Origin: DAOTTI01 sp034437795
Lineage (GTDB): Bacteria; Chloroflexota; UBA11872; UBA12225
Direction of reading: 5' to 3'
Assembly: GCA_034437795.1 (NCBI GenBank)
Contig: DAOTTI010000037.1
Location: forward strand, 1-19,883
Length of the DNA stretch: 19,883 nucleotides
Part shown: positions 6,235 to 14,458 of the stretch, piece by piece
How positions within the stretch are numbered: position 1 is the stretch's first letter
How the letters are laid out: each line of letters starts with the position of its first letter
Notes under the pieces: generated by a model
Databases searched by the model: none
What the model saw: only the letters and a program-made list of their open reading frames with translations
What the model was told of the DNA's origin: nothing
Position numbers and translations under genes: made by a program

Positions 6235-7284
6235 ATGTCTCAAGGTCGCGGTAAGCTGCGTGTGGCCATGATCGGCTGCGGCGAGATCGCCGTCCGCACC
6301 GCGGAAGGGATTGCCGCCGCTGCCAATGCCGAGCACGTGATGATGATGGACGTGAGCGAGACCGTCGCCAGCGATCTGGCGCAGCGCTACCACGTCCCGT
6401 ACACCACGAACGTGGACGAGCTGCTGGCCAACCCCGACGTGGACGCGGTGTACATCGCCGTCCCGCACTATCTGCACGCCCCACTGGCCATCCAGGCCCT
6501 CCGGGCCGGCAAGCACGTGCTGGTGGAGAAGCCAATCGCCACCACACTGGCCGACGCCGATGCGATGATCGACGCGGCTCGCGCGGCCGGTAAGACGCTC
6601 TCCGTCGCCTTCACGGCGCAGATCGATCCCACCGTGCAGCGCATCCGCCGGCTCATCCAGGATGGGGCCATCGGCAAGGTGCTGGGGACGCGCATCGTGT
6701 ACCGCGCCAGTAAGCCGGCCACCTACTGGCGCGGCGGCTACAGCGGGCGCATCACCACCGACTGGCGCATCTCCAAGGAGAAGTCGGGCGGCGGCGTCCT
6801 GATCATGAACGCCGTCCACGACCTCAATACCATGCGCTTCCTGACCGGCCTGGAGGTGCGGCGCATCTACGCGGAGTACGATACCTTCACCACCCCCGTG
6901 GAGGTGGAGGACTACATCGCCGCCGTCTACCGCTATGACGGCGGCGCCATCGGCACCATCGAGGCCGGGTCGGCCATCCCCGGGCGCGACCCGTTCGGCG
7001 CCTACAACCGCATCTACGGTGAACGGGGACAGCTCATCTTCTCTCGCCCGGCCAGGATCTTCGTCGATCAGGACTTCGGCGATCTCAAGGCCGGCCAGTG
7101 GCACGAGCTGCCGGCGGAGCGCCACCCCGAGCGCCAGCTGATGGTAGAAGGTTTCGCCCGCGCCGTGCTGGCCGGGGAGCAGCCCCCCGTGCGCGCCGAA
7201 GACGGCCGCGCCGCGCTGGAGATCATCGTCGCCGCCTACCGCTCCGGCCGTGAGCACCAGGCCATCACCCTCCCCCTCCAATAG
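6235..7284 (+). CDS. Gfo/Idh/MocA family NAD(P)-dependent sugar oxidoreductase
   Basis: This 349-residue cytoplasmic oxidoreductase is of the glucose-fructose oxidoreductase / inositol dehydrogenase family, acting on sugars, sugar acids or inositols. The Rossmann motif IGCGEIA is at residues 13-19. The strand VDAVYIAVPHYLHAPLA and the family hallmark EKP (98-100), with catalytic Lys 99, follow. The second domain has GGGVLIMNAVHDLNTMRFL, with the usual His-Asp pair, and ends in IVAAYRSGREHQAITLPL, the typical C-terminus. I chose ATG 6235, with GGAGGGAG at correct spacing, over an in-frame ATG at 6220 and longer open frame. It is first in a plus-strand group with the sugar isomerase 94 bp downstream. 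The palindrome at 6162 may control it. The specific substrate is unknown. Confidence 0.92.
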   Translation: MSQGRGKLRVAMIGCGEIAVRTAEGIAAAANAEHVMMMDVSETVASDLAQRYHVPYTTNVDELLANPDVDAVYIAVPHYLHAPLAIQALRAGKHVLVEKPIATTLADADAMIDAARAAGKTLSVAFTAQIDPTVQRIRRLIQDGAIGKVLGTRIVYRASKPATYWRGGYSGRITTDWRISKEKSGGGVLIMNAVHDLNTMRFLTGLEVRRIYAEYDTFTTPVEVEDYIAAVYRYDGGAIGTIEAGSAIPGRDPFGAYNRIYGERGQLIFSRPARIFVDQDFGDLKAGQWHELPAERHPERQLMVEGFARAVLAGEQPPVRAEDGRAALEIIVAAYRSGREHQAITLPLQ

Positions 7285-7288
7285 ACGT

Positions 7289-7361
7289 GCTCAAGGTTCA
7301 AAGTTCAATTCCCAGACGAGCAACGACTTACCCATTACACATTACGTATTACGCATTACGC
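7289..7361 (+). repeat. AT-rich heptanucleotide tandem repeats between two sugar genes
   Basis: Two heptad tracts occur in this 94-bp gap. First, GTTCAAA then GTTCAAT at 7296-7309, preceded by the related CTCAAGG. Second, four units of ATTACNN (ATTACAC, ATTACGT, ATTACGC, ATTACGC) at 7334-7361, preceded by a degenerate unit CTTACCC. The tract is strikingly AT-rich for this genome and ends 10 bp before the AAGGAG ribosome-binding site of the next gene. Confidence 0.8.
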
Positions 7362-7378
7362 CTAAGGAGAACCACGAG

Positions 7379-8248
7379 ATGAAACTCTCGCTCCTGACCT
7401 ACAACATGGCCAGGCACTGGGATCTGCCAAAGCTGATCGACGTCGCCCGCCAGGGCGGCTACGCCGGCATTGAGTTCCGCGCCGAGGCCGGCCACCAGCA
7501 CGGCGTGGAGCTGGACGCCACCCCCGAGCAGCGCCGCGAGATCCGGGACCGGCTCCAGGATGCCTATCTGGAGGCGGTCTGCATCGGCCTTAGCTCGCGC
7601 TTCGATACGCCCGACGAGCGCCGCCGGCGGGAGGTCATCGATCACACCAGGCGTTACTTTGACCTCGCCGCGGACGTGCACTGCCGGCGCATCCGCGTCT
7701 TCGGCAACGACATGCCGAAGCAGGGGCTCGACGGCGGTCCCCCGCCGGATCGCGACACGGTGACCAAGTACGTCGGCGACGCCCTGCGCGAGCTGGGAGA
7801 GGCGGCCGAGCCGTACGGCGTGGACGTCCTGCTGGAGATGCACGGCCAGTTCAACTACTGGGGCTTCGCCCGCGCCGCCGTCGAGCACGCGGGCCATCCA
7901 CGGGTGGGGATCGTCTACAACTGCGACCTCCGCGACCTGGTCGGCGGCTCCGTGGCCCCGACCTATGAGCGGGTGCGCCACCTGGTCCGGCACGTCCACA
8001 TGCACGCCTTCACCCGCGGCTACCCATATCCTGAGCTGTTCGGCCTCCTGCTGCGCGATGGCTATCAGGGCTACTGCTCCTCCGAGATCGACGCCCAGAC
8101 GCCGACCGCAGAGGACTATCTCTTGATGTACGCCCACCTGTTCCGCGCCTGGCGTGCCCTGGCCACCGCCGCTGGCCCGGCCGCCCTGCCCCTCCAGGCA
8201 GCGGCCGCCGGCATCGCGGCCACCGGGTACGCCCTGCAGAAACTGTAG
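7379..8248 (+). CDS. Sugar phosphate isomerase/epimerase (xylose isomerase-like TIM barrel)
   Basis: This 289-residue protein matches the AP-endonuclease-2/xylose-isomerase-like TIM-barrel family, metal-dependent isomerases, epimerases or dehydratases for sugars and inositol derivatives. Family features in order are LSLLTYNMARHWDLPKLIDVARQGGYAGIE, RIRVFGNDMPKQG, the metal-ligand strand DVLLEMHGQFNYW, VGIVYNCDLRDL, VRHVHMHAF and the final Glu strand YCSSEID. The C-terminal Ala-rich tail (after residue 260) looks dispensable. I chose ATG 7379 because it is preceded by AAGGAG and starts directly with the first beta strand; the longer open frame from 7250 overlaps the upstream gene. With the preceding Gfo/Idh/MocA gene it forms a common pairing in inositol or sugar-acid catabolism. 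Substrate not determinable. Confidence 0.9.
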   Translation: MKLSLLTYNMARHWDLPKLIDVARQGGYAGIEFRAEAGHQHGVELDATPEQRREIRDRLQDAYLEAVCIGLSSRFDTPDERRRREVIDHTRRYFDLAADVHCRRIRVFGNDMPKQGLDGGPPPDRDTVTKYVGDALRELGEAAEPYGVDVLLEMHGQFNYWGFARAAVEHAGHPRVGIVYNCDLRDLVGGSVAPTYERVRHLVRHVHMHAFTRGYPYPELFGLLLRDGYQGYCSSEIDAQTPTAEDYLLMYAHLFRAWRALATAAGPAALPLQAAAAGIAATGYALQKL

Positions 8249-8417
8249 GCGGCCGCCACGCCACCGGCCACATCGGCACGGCAGCCGTTCATGGCCCCGC
8301 GGGCCACCCCGCGGCGCCGTAGCCTGGATTTGTCTAGATGGCGAGCTTCTTACTTACATGCTTATATGGGCGGTGCCGTGGCCGTCAGTGCATCATGCAG
8401 ACCAGGAGGTGAGCCAC

Positions 8418-9449
8418 ATGGCTGAACCGGCTGGACCAGTGGTAGCGGTGATGAGCCCGGGAGACATGGGGCATGCGGTGGGCTGGCTGCTGCGGGCGCA
8501 CGGCCTGCGGGTGATCACCAACCTGGCTGGCCGCAGCGCGCGAACGCGGGCGCTGGCGGCCAGGGCGGGGATCGAGGACGTGGGAGATGACCACCGGCTG
8601 GTGCGAGAGGCGGACGTACTCCTGTCGGTGCTGCCGCCAGCGCAGGCGCTGCCGCTGGCGGAGCGCGTGGCGGCCGCGCTGAAGGCGACCGGCACGGACC
8701 TGCTGTTCGTCGAGTGCAACGCCATCGCACCCCAGACGGTGCAGCGGATCGCCGCCACCGCCACCGCGGCCGGGGCCCAGTGCGTCGATGCGGGGATCAT
8801 CGGCGGGCCGCCGCGGCTGGCGGGCCTGGACCGACCTGCCCCGCCTCCGGCCCCGCCGGACCCGCAGGCCTCAGGCGCCACCATCGTCGCTCCTGCTCCA
8901 GCGGCGCAGGGGCGTGTCGTCGGGCCGCGCTTCTACGCCTCCGGCGAAGCTGCCCCCCAGTTCGCCCGCCTGCGGGACTACGGGTTAGACGTGCGCGTGA
9001 TCGGAACGGCCATTGGGCAGGCGTCTGGCCTGAAGATGTGCTACGCGGCCCTGACCAAGGGCCTGACGGCTCTGGCGACGGAGCTGCTCGTGGCCGCCGA
9101 GCGCATGGGGCTGAGCGCCGCCCTGCGGGCGGAGCTGGAGGCCAGCCAGCGCACGGTGCTGGAGTGGATCGAACGGTCGGTGCCGGGCATGCCTCCCAAG
9201 GCCTACCGGTGGGTGGGCGAGATGGAGGAGATCGCGGCCACCTTTGGCACCCTGGGGCTCACGCCGCGCATCCTGGAAGGGGCGGCTGATCTCTATCGCC
9301 TGGTGGAGCAAACGGAGCTCGGCCAGGAGACGCCGGAGGCGCGCACGCGGGGTACGACCCTGGAGGCGGTGGTGACGCTGCTGGCGCGGGCACGGAGCGC
9401 CGCCCCGGCCGACGCAGCGGACCACCGCCGACCAGAGACGCGGCCATAG
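8418..9449 (+). CDS. DUF1932-type NAD(P)-dependent beta-hydroxyacid dehydrogenase
   Basis: This 343-residue protein has an N-terminal 6-phosphogluconate-dehydrogenase-like NAD-binding domain with the SPGDMGHAVG motif (residues 13-22), the VLLSVLPPAQA strand, and a segment around 122-133 (CVDAGIIGGPPR). The C-terminal helical domain contains GQASGLKMCYAALTKGLTALATE, the substrate-binding Lys region of DUF1932 proteins. Members oxidise small hydroxyacids or are of unknown substrate. A proline/alanine-rich stretch at residues about 134-168 is inserted where relatives go directly from IIGGPPR to RFYASG. The start at 8418 is well supported by AGGAGGTGAG eight bases upstream. It follows the sugar isomerase after 169 bp and probably has its own promoter. 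An AT-richer patch around 8325-8365 could hold it, but no good consensus is visible. Confidence 0.87.
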   Translation: MAEPAGPVVAVMSPGDMGHAVGWLLRAHGLRVITNLAGRSARTRALAARAGIEDVGDDHRLVREADVLLSVLPPAQALPLAERVAAALKATGTDLLFVECNAIAPQTVQRIAATATAAGAQCVDAGIIGGPPRLAGLDRPAPPPAPPDPQASGATIVAPAPAAQGRVVGPRFYASGEAAPQFARLRDYGLDVRVIGTAIGQASGLKMCYAALTKGLTALATELLVAAERMGLSAALRAELEASQRTVLEWIERSVPGMPPKAYRWVGEMEEIAATFGTLGLTPRILEGAADLYRLVEQTELGQETPEARTRGTTLEAVVTLLARARSAAPADAADHRRPETRP

Positions 9450-9474
9450 ATGGCACACTTGGCGTGAGCCTGGA

Positions 9475-9562
9475 GTATTCATGGCTAGGGAGCCGTTCCA
9501 TCTCCCTGCGGGAGAGCAGGGGCCCGCGCAGGAGGTGGCGGTGAGGGCTCTGCCCCTGAATA
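9475..9562 (+). repeat. Hairpin element, first family, copy 2
   Basis: This roughly 88-bp element has ends TATTCATGG and CCCCTGAATA in inverted orientation. Its central hairpin is ATCTCCC, loop TGC and GGGAGAGC, followed by GGTGAGGGCTC. It lies between the DUF1932 gene (stop 9449) and the solute-binding protein gene (start 9634). Confidence 0.7.
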
Positions 9563-9633
9563 GGCCAGGATAGGGAATAATCTGGATGAGCCATGCCGCT
9601 GGCAGGTTAGACAGAGGCAGTAGGAGACGAACC

Positions 9634-11013
9634 ATGCTGGATGGAGCAACGAGACGCGCGTCCCCGCGCGTGGCGGACGGTCACGCGGTTGGCGCCCCGC
9701 CTGGAATGCCGGATGGGGCAACGAGGCGTATGCTCCTGCGCCGCGCCCTGGGGCTGTCGAGCGCCGTGGGGGCGCTGGCGGCGTGCGGGCCGTTAGGTGG
9801 AACAGGCGGCGAGCGATCCGCGGCCCGCGGCGACCAGCCGGTCAAGCTCACCTACCTGCATCAGTGGAGCCAGACCCAGGGACACGGGCCGATCACGGAG
9901 ACCCTGGTGGCGCGGTTCCGCGAGCAGTTCCCCACGATCCAGGTGGAGCAGGTCTACACCGCCCAGTACTACGAGAAGCTGGCCGCCATCCTGGCCGGCG
10001 GCGACTTCCCCGACATCGTCACCTATAACCTGGCCTTCCTGCCCCAGCTGGTGAAGAAGGGCGTGGTGGTGCCGGCGGAGTCGCTGATGAAGGGGGCCTA
10101 CCGGTTCGATAAAGGGGAGCTGGTGCCGGCGGCGCGGGAGATGGCCACCTTCGACGGCAAGCTCACCGTCATCCCCTACGTGCTGAACAGCTCGGGCCTG
10201 GCGCTCAACGTGACGCTCTACAAGCAGCGGGGTCTGGATCCTGGCCGGCCGCCCCTGACCTGGGATGACCTGGTGGATCAGGCGAAGCGCCTCACCGGCC
10301 AGCTGGGGGACCGGCAGATCTGGGGCACGGTCTTCCCCCGCGGCACGGCCGACCCGGTCTCGCCGCTGCTGGCGTTCATCTGGCAGAACGGGGGCGACCT
10401 GGTGGACGTGCAGCGCAAGGTGGCGATCTGGACCAGCCCCCAGGCGGTCGAGGCGCTGCAGTTTCAGGTAGACCTGGTCCACCGGCACCGCGTCGCGAGC
10501 TTCCCCAGCCCCGCCAATGGCGAGCAGGGCGACGTGGGGATCTGGCACATCCCGCCGGGGAGCGTCAGCGCGCTCAACATCCGCGTCAAGGATGCCTTCG
10601 AGTGGACTACGGCGCACCTGCCCAGGGGTAGGCAGCAGGCGACGACGGTCGGCGGGCACAGCCTCGCCGTACTGAAAACCAACCGGTCCCACGACCAGGC
10701 CTGGCGCTTCATCCACTGGTACGTCTCGCCGCCCCAGAATGCCGAGTACCTGGTGGCGAGCGCGACGCTCCCCCCGTGGCGCGGCTCCGAGCAGCACCAG
10801 GTCTGGCAACGCTACGTGCGGGAGGAGCCCCGCATCAAGCCGTTCGTGGAGATGCTGGCCTACGGGCGGCCGACCCCCAAGCTCTCGCGCTGGCAGGACA
10901 TCGTAGACCTTCTGGCCGCGGCGCGGGATGAGGCGGCGGGGCAGAAGAAGACGCCGAAGGATGCGCTGGAGGACGCGGCCCGCCAGGCGGAGCCGCTGAT
11001 CCAGGAAGGCTGA
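9634..11013 (+). CDS. ABC transporter solute-binding lipoprotein (sugar type, Tat signal)
   Basis: This 459-residue extracellular solute-binding protein of family 1 captures a sugar or glycoside outside the membrane and delivers it to an ABC permease. The N-terminus has TRRMLLRRALGLSSAVGALAAC: a twin-arginine leader (31-32) and a lipobox LAAC with Cys 51 as lipidation site. Binding-protein features follow: FPTIQVEQVYTAQYYEKLAAILAGGDFPDIVTYN, IPYVLNSSGLALNVTLYKQRG, PLTWDDLVDQAKRLT and an AWRFIHWYVSPPQNAEYL hinge-distal segment. The start at 9634 has GGAG eight bases upstream. ATG 9706 is a possible shorter start, and the two starts lie in a 24-nt near-duplication. No sugar permease genes follow; the next gene, polA, is convergent. 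Confidence 0.9.
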   Translation: MLDGATRRASPRVADGHAVGAPPGMPDGATRRMLLRRALGLSSAVGALAACGPLGGTGGERSAARGDQPVKLTYLHQWSQTQGHGPITETLVARFREQFPTIQVEQVYTAQYYEKLAAILAGGDFPDIVTYNLAFLPQLVKKGVVVPAESLMKGAYRFDKGELVPAAREMATFDGKLTVIPYVLNSSGLALNVTLYKQRGLDPGRPPLTWDDLVDQAKRLTGQLGDRQIWGTVFPRGTADPVSPLLAFIWQNGGDLVDVQRKVAIWTSPQAVEALQFQVDLVHRHRVASFPSPANGEQGDVGIWHIPPGSVSALNIRVKDAFEWTTAHLPRGRQQATTVGGHSLAVLKTNRSHDQAWRFIHWYVSPPQNAEYLVASATLPPWRGSEQHQVWQRYVREEPRIKPFVEMLAYGRPTPKLSRWQDIVDLLAAARDEAAGQKKTPKDALEDAARQAEPLIQEG

Positions 11014-11039
11014 CCCCGGCGCGGGAATACGGGATCGCG

Positions 11040-11079
11040 GGGCCACGGCGGCGTGGCGAAACAGGGCCACGGCGGCGTG
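11040..11079. repeat. Two 16-bp direct repeats, period 24
   Basis: GGGCCACGGCGGCGTG occurs at 11040-11055 and again at 11064-11079, with a weaker partial third copy (GACACGGCG) just after. It lies in the 216-bp convergent gap between the solute-binding protein gene and polA. No clear terminator with a T-tract is visible there. Confidence 0.6.
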
Positions 11080-11229
11080 AGGACACGGCGCTCTGGGCGG
11101 TGGCCCGCTGCCAGGTGGCGTGGCTCCTGGCCGAACGGCCGGGGCCATCCCCCACACCGCCAGCGCCCCACCGGCCCGCGGCGCGTGGCCCCGGCGCCCC
11201 GCCCAAGAAGGGCCCGACAATGGGGGGAT

Positions 11230-14031
11230 CTACTTGGCGGAGAGCCAGTCGGGGCCGATGCCTACCTCCGCCTTGAGGGGGACGCGCAGGGCCATGGCCC
11301 GCTCCATCTCCTCGCGCACGATCTGCGCGTGCTCCTGGGCCAGGCCGGCCGGGGTCTCCAGCACCAGCTCGTCGTGGATCTGCAGCAGGAGCCTCATGGG
11401 CAGGCGCTCCTGGTCGATGCGCCGCTGCACGTTGACCATCGCCACCTTGATCAGGTCGGCAGCGCTGCCCTGCACCACCGTGTTGATGGCCAGGCGCTCG
11501 CCCAGGGCGCGGACGGTAGCGCTCGCGGCCCGCACTTCGGGGATGGCGCGCCGCCGGCCCAGGATGGTGGTGACGTAGCCCTGCTCCAGCGCCTGCCGGA
11601 CGCAGCGTTGCAGAAAGACGTCGATGCCGGGGAAGCGCGCCTTGTACTCGGCGATCAGGCGCGTGGCGCCGGCGAGATCGAGCCCTTCGATGCGCCGCGC
11701 CAGCCCGTAGGGCGTAACGCCATAGATGATCCCGAAATTGATCGTCTTGGCGTGGGCGCGCTGCTCGCGCGTCACCGCCTCGGGCGGGACGCCGAACACC
11801 TGGGCCGCCACAGCCGCGTGGATGTCCAGATCGCGGGCGAAGGCATCCAACAGCGCGGCGTCCTCACTGAAGTGCGCCAGGATGCGCAGCTCCACCTGGG
11901 AGTAGTCGGCGCACAGCAGCAGGTGCCCCGGCGGGGCGACGAACGCCTTCCGGATCTGGCGTCCGATGTCGCGGCGCACGGGGATGTTCTGTAGGTTCGG
12001 GTGCTGGGACGCCAGCCGGCCGGTGGCGGCCATGAGCTGGTGGAAGGTGGTGTGAATGCGCCCCGTCTCCGGCCGGATGGCGTCGCTGAGATTGCCCAGG
12101 TAGGTCGTGATCAGCTTGTTCAGCTGCCGATACTCCAGGATCAGGCGCGGCACGGCGGTGCGCGGGTCGTTCCGGTCCTCCTGCGCGGCCAGCTTCTCCA
12201 GGACTTCGACGTCGGTGGAGCGCCCCGTCTTGGTCCGCTTCCCGCTGGCCAGCCCCAGCTTGTCAAAGAGCACCTCGGCCAGTTGCCGCGGGGAGTCGAG
12301 ATTGAACTCGCAGCCAGCCAGGTCCTGGATCTGGCGCCGCAGCTCATCCACGCGGACGGCGAGCACTTCCCCCTGGCGGCGCAGCTCCTCCGGATGGCAC
12401 CGGATGCCGTGGTGCTCCATGCCCGCCAGCACGACGGCCAGCGGGGCTTCCACGTCGCGCAGCAGGCTGCCCAGGCCCAGCGCGTCCAGGCGGGGCGCGA
12501 GGTGGTGGTAGAGGCGCAGGGCAATGTCGGCGTCCTCAGCGGCGTAGGGGACGACCTGCTCCAGCGGGACCTCGGCCATGGAGCGCTGCCCCACGCCGCC
12601 ATCTGCCGCGCCGATCAGGTCCGTGATCGGGATCATGCGGTAGTTGAGCAGGCCAAGGGCCAGCGCGTCCAGCTTGTGCGCCGGCTGGGCCGGGTCGATC
12701 AGGATGCTGGCCAGCATCGAGTCAAAGATCACCCCGCGCAGCCGGACGCCAGCGCGGAGCAGGACGCCAGCGTCGAACTTGAGATTGTGGCCGCACTTGG
12801 GAATGGCAGGGTCCTCCAGGATGGGCTTGAGGGCGGCCAGGACCGTGCCTTCATCCAGATGGTCCGCGGGGGCAGGGGAACGGACGGGGACGTAGACGCC
12901 CCGGCCCGGCGTCCAGGCGAAAGAGAGGCCGCACAGGGCGGCGTCGCGAGCGAGGCCGGTCGTCTCCGTGTCCAGGGCGAAGATGGGCTGCGAGCGGAGA
13001 GTGGCCACCAGGTCGTCAAGCTGGGCCCGCGTCACCACCGCGTCATAGGCCCCGCGCGCCGCCGTCGCGGGCGGAGGCCCATCACCGCCCCGCCCCTCAC
13101 ACCCCTCCGCCCCCTCCGCCGCGAGAACGAGGCCGGAGCCGGCCTCACGCGGCTCGGCCTGGCCGGCGAGCCTTCGCACGTCGTCCTGGAAGCGGTGAAA
13201 GCCGAGCGTCTGGAAGAGCGGGAGCAGGCGGCTCAGATCGGGCGGGCGGACACGAGCGGATGCCAGCGAGAAAGGGACGTCGGCGTCGCGCTTGAGGGTG
13301 ACGAGGGTGCGAGAGAGGGGCAGGTAGGCCCGCGCTTGCTCCAGGCTCTCGCGCCGCTTCCCCTTGATCCGGTCCAGGCCGGCGAAGATGCCCTCGATGG
13401 ACCCGAACTGGCGGATCAGCTCAGCCGCGGTCTTGGGCCCGATGCCGGCGACACCGCGCACGTTATCGACGCTATCGCCGGTCAGGGCGAGGACCTCGAT
13501 CACCTGGTCGGGCGTGATGCCCTTGGTGGCCAGGAGCGCCGCCACGTCCACGATCGTGTCCGTATGCACGTCGAACAGGGCGACGCGCTCGCCGAGCAGC
13601 TGCTCCAGGTCCTTGTCCTTGGAGACGATGCGGATCGTGACGTCACGGGCGCTGGGGTCGTCCAGAATGCGCTGCGTAATGGAGGCGATGACGTCGTCGG
13701 CCTCCAGGCCCGGCTGGCTCACCACCGGAATACCGAAGGCCTCGATCAGCTCGAAGACGCGCGGGATCTGGGCAAGGAGGTCATCGGGGGTCTCGCGTCG
13801 CGTCCCCTTGTAGTCCGGAAAGAGGGCGTCGCGGAAGGTCTTGCCGGGGGCGTCGGCGGCGACGGCGACGTACTCCGGCCGGTACTGGGACAGGAGCTTG
13901 AGCAGCATGCCGGTAAAGCCAAAGACGGCGTGGGTCGGCTCGCCCGTCACGGGCGAGCGCAGGCCCCCGCGAATGGCGTAGTAGGCGCGGAAGATCTGGG
14001 CGTAGGCGTCGATCAGGTAGAGCACAGGCAT
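11230..14031 (-). CDS. polA: DNA polymerase I
   Basis: This 933-residue protein is a full-length family A DNA polymerase for Okazaki-fragment processing and repair synthesis. The N-terminal 5'-3' flap nuclease spans about 1-290 (LYLIDAYAQIFRAYYA, LEADDVIAS, IVSKDKDLEQLL, LTGDSVDNVRGVAGIGPKTA). The 3'-5' exonuclease (about 330-510) has its motifs intact: FALDTETTGL (D354, E356), NLKFD (D420) and YAAEDAD (Y496, D500), so proofreading is predicted. The polymerase domain has DYSQVELRIL (motif A, D709), the O-helix RAHAKTINFGIIYG with K762, F766 and Y770, and QIHDELVLE (motif C, D887). A low-complexity linker (residues 290-325) separates the nuclease domains. I chose ATG 14031 because MPVLYLIDAY is the family N-terminus; GGAAGG lies upstream. 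The upstream extension of 68 codons is Arg-rich spurious sequence. Confidence 0.97.
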   Translation of the reverse strand: MPVLYLIDAYAQIFRAYYAIRGGLRSPVTGEPTHAVFGFTGMLLKLLSQYRPEYVAVAADAPGKTFRDALFPDYKGTRRETPDDLLAQIPRVFELIEAFGIPVVSQPGLEADDVIASITQRILDDPSARDVTIRIVSKDKDLEQLLGERVALFDVHTDTIVDVAALLATKGITPDQVIEVLALTGDSVDNVRGVAGIGPKTAAELIRQFGSIEGIFAGLDRIKGKRRESLEQARAYLPLSRTLVTLKRDADVPFSLASARVRPPDLSRLLPLFQTLGFHRFQDDVRRLAGQAEPREAGSGLVLAAEGAEGCEGRGGDGPPPATAARGAYDAVVTRAQLDDLVATLRSQPIFALDTETTGLARDAALCGLSFAWTPGRGVYVPVRSPAPADHLDEGTVLAALKPILEDPAIPKCGHNLKFDAGVLLRAGVRLRGVIFDSMLASILIDPAQPAHKLDALALGLLNYRMIPITDLIGAADGGVGQRSMAEVPLEQVVPYAAEDADIALRLYHHLAPRLDALGLGSLLRDVEAPLAVVLAGMEHHGIRCHPEELRRQGEVLAVRVDELRRQIQDLAGCEFNLDSPRQLAEVLFDKLGLASGKRTKTGRSTDVEVLEKLAAQEDRNDPRTAVPRLILEYRQLNKLITTYLGNLSDAIRPETGRIHTTFHQLMAATGRLASQHPNLQNIPVRRDIGRQIRKAFVAPPGHLLLCADYSQVELRILAHFSEDAALLDAFARDLDIHAAVAAQVFGVPPEAVTREQRAHAKTINFGIIYGVTPYGLARRIEGLDLAGATRLIAEYKARFPGIDVFLQRCVRQALEQGYVTTILGRRRAIPEVRAASATVRALGERLAINTVVQGSAADLIKVAMVNVQRRIDQERLPMRLLLQIHDELVLETPAGLAQEHAQIVREEMERAMALRVPLKAEVGIGPDWLSAK

Positions 14032-14225
14032 GCTGGACCTTCCCTGCGTAGCCTCCCTGCGGACCATCTGCGGGCGCCGACGCCGGCGCCCTCCTGCTGC
14101 GGGAGACGCCTCCGGCCCGCTGCGGAGCCCCGCCTCCCGAACCCCCGAACGGATGGGGCGGCTGCCGGTTGCTCGCCGCCGGCGCCACCGCTGCTCACGG
14201 TTGGCTGAGCCCCCACCCTGGCCTC

Positions 14226-14313
14226 GATTATTCACAGCCAGCGAGAAGTTCCCTCTCCCAAAGGGAGAGCGGGGGCCCGCAAAGCGGGCGGTGAGGGCTC
14301 CACTCGTGAAAAC
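14226..14313 (+). repeat. Hairpin element, first family, copy 3
   Basis: This roughly 88-bp element begins GATTATTCAC and ends CTCGTGAAAA. The central hairpin is CCCTCTCCC, loop AAA and GGGAGAGCG, then a GCCCGC / GCGGGC mini-stem and GGTGAGGGCTCC. It shares GCGAGAAGTTCCCTCT with copy 1. It sits between the start of polA and the 3' end of the histidine kinase gene. Confidence 0.75.
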
Positions 14314-14458
14314 TGCAGGCTAGGAGAGGGTGCGCGCCAGGTCGGGCGCGGTCCGCAGGCGCGCCTGATGAGCCATCATCCACGGAGCAGGAACGCGCCG
14401 CCCCCATGTCCCGAACATCCCGTCAGACCGGCTCGGCGGCGGAAGGCCGCTCGCCCCA

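Noticed and set aside
5626..7281. 551-codon open frame on the minus strand over the Gfo/Idh/MocA gene and the repeat gap
   Set aside because: It is antisense to a gene with clear family motifs and its translation is Gly/Val/Asp/His-rich with no recognisable domain, as expected for an opposite-strand shadow in GC-rich DNA.
8278..8320. Intrinsic terminator after the sugar isomerase gene
   Set aside because: An imperfect GC-rich inverted repeat (GGCCCCGCGG / CCGCGGCGCC) exists but no T-tract follows, so I do not call it.
9793..11220. 475-codon open frame on the minus strand opposite the solute-binding protein gene
   Set aside because: The plus strand carries a Tat leader, lipobox and binding-protein motifs; the opposite frame is Arg/Pro/His-rich noise.
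12001..14208. 735-codon open frame on the plus strand inside polA
   Set aside because: It is antisense to well-conserved DNA polymerase I motifs and its composition is that of a GC-rich shadow frame.
14032..14235. N-terminal extension of DNA polymerase I
   Set aside because: The extra 68 codons are Arg/Gly-rich without similarity to the family, and part is repeat element; MPVLYLIDAY at 14031 is the expected start.
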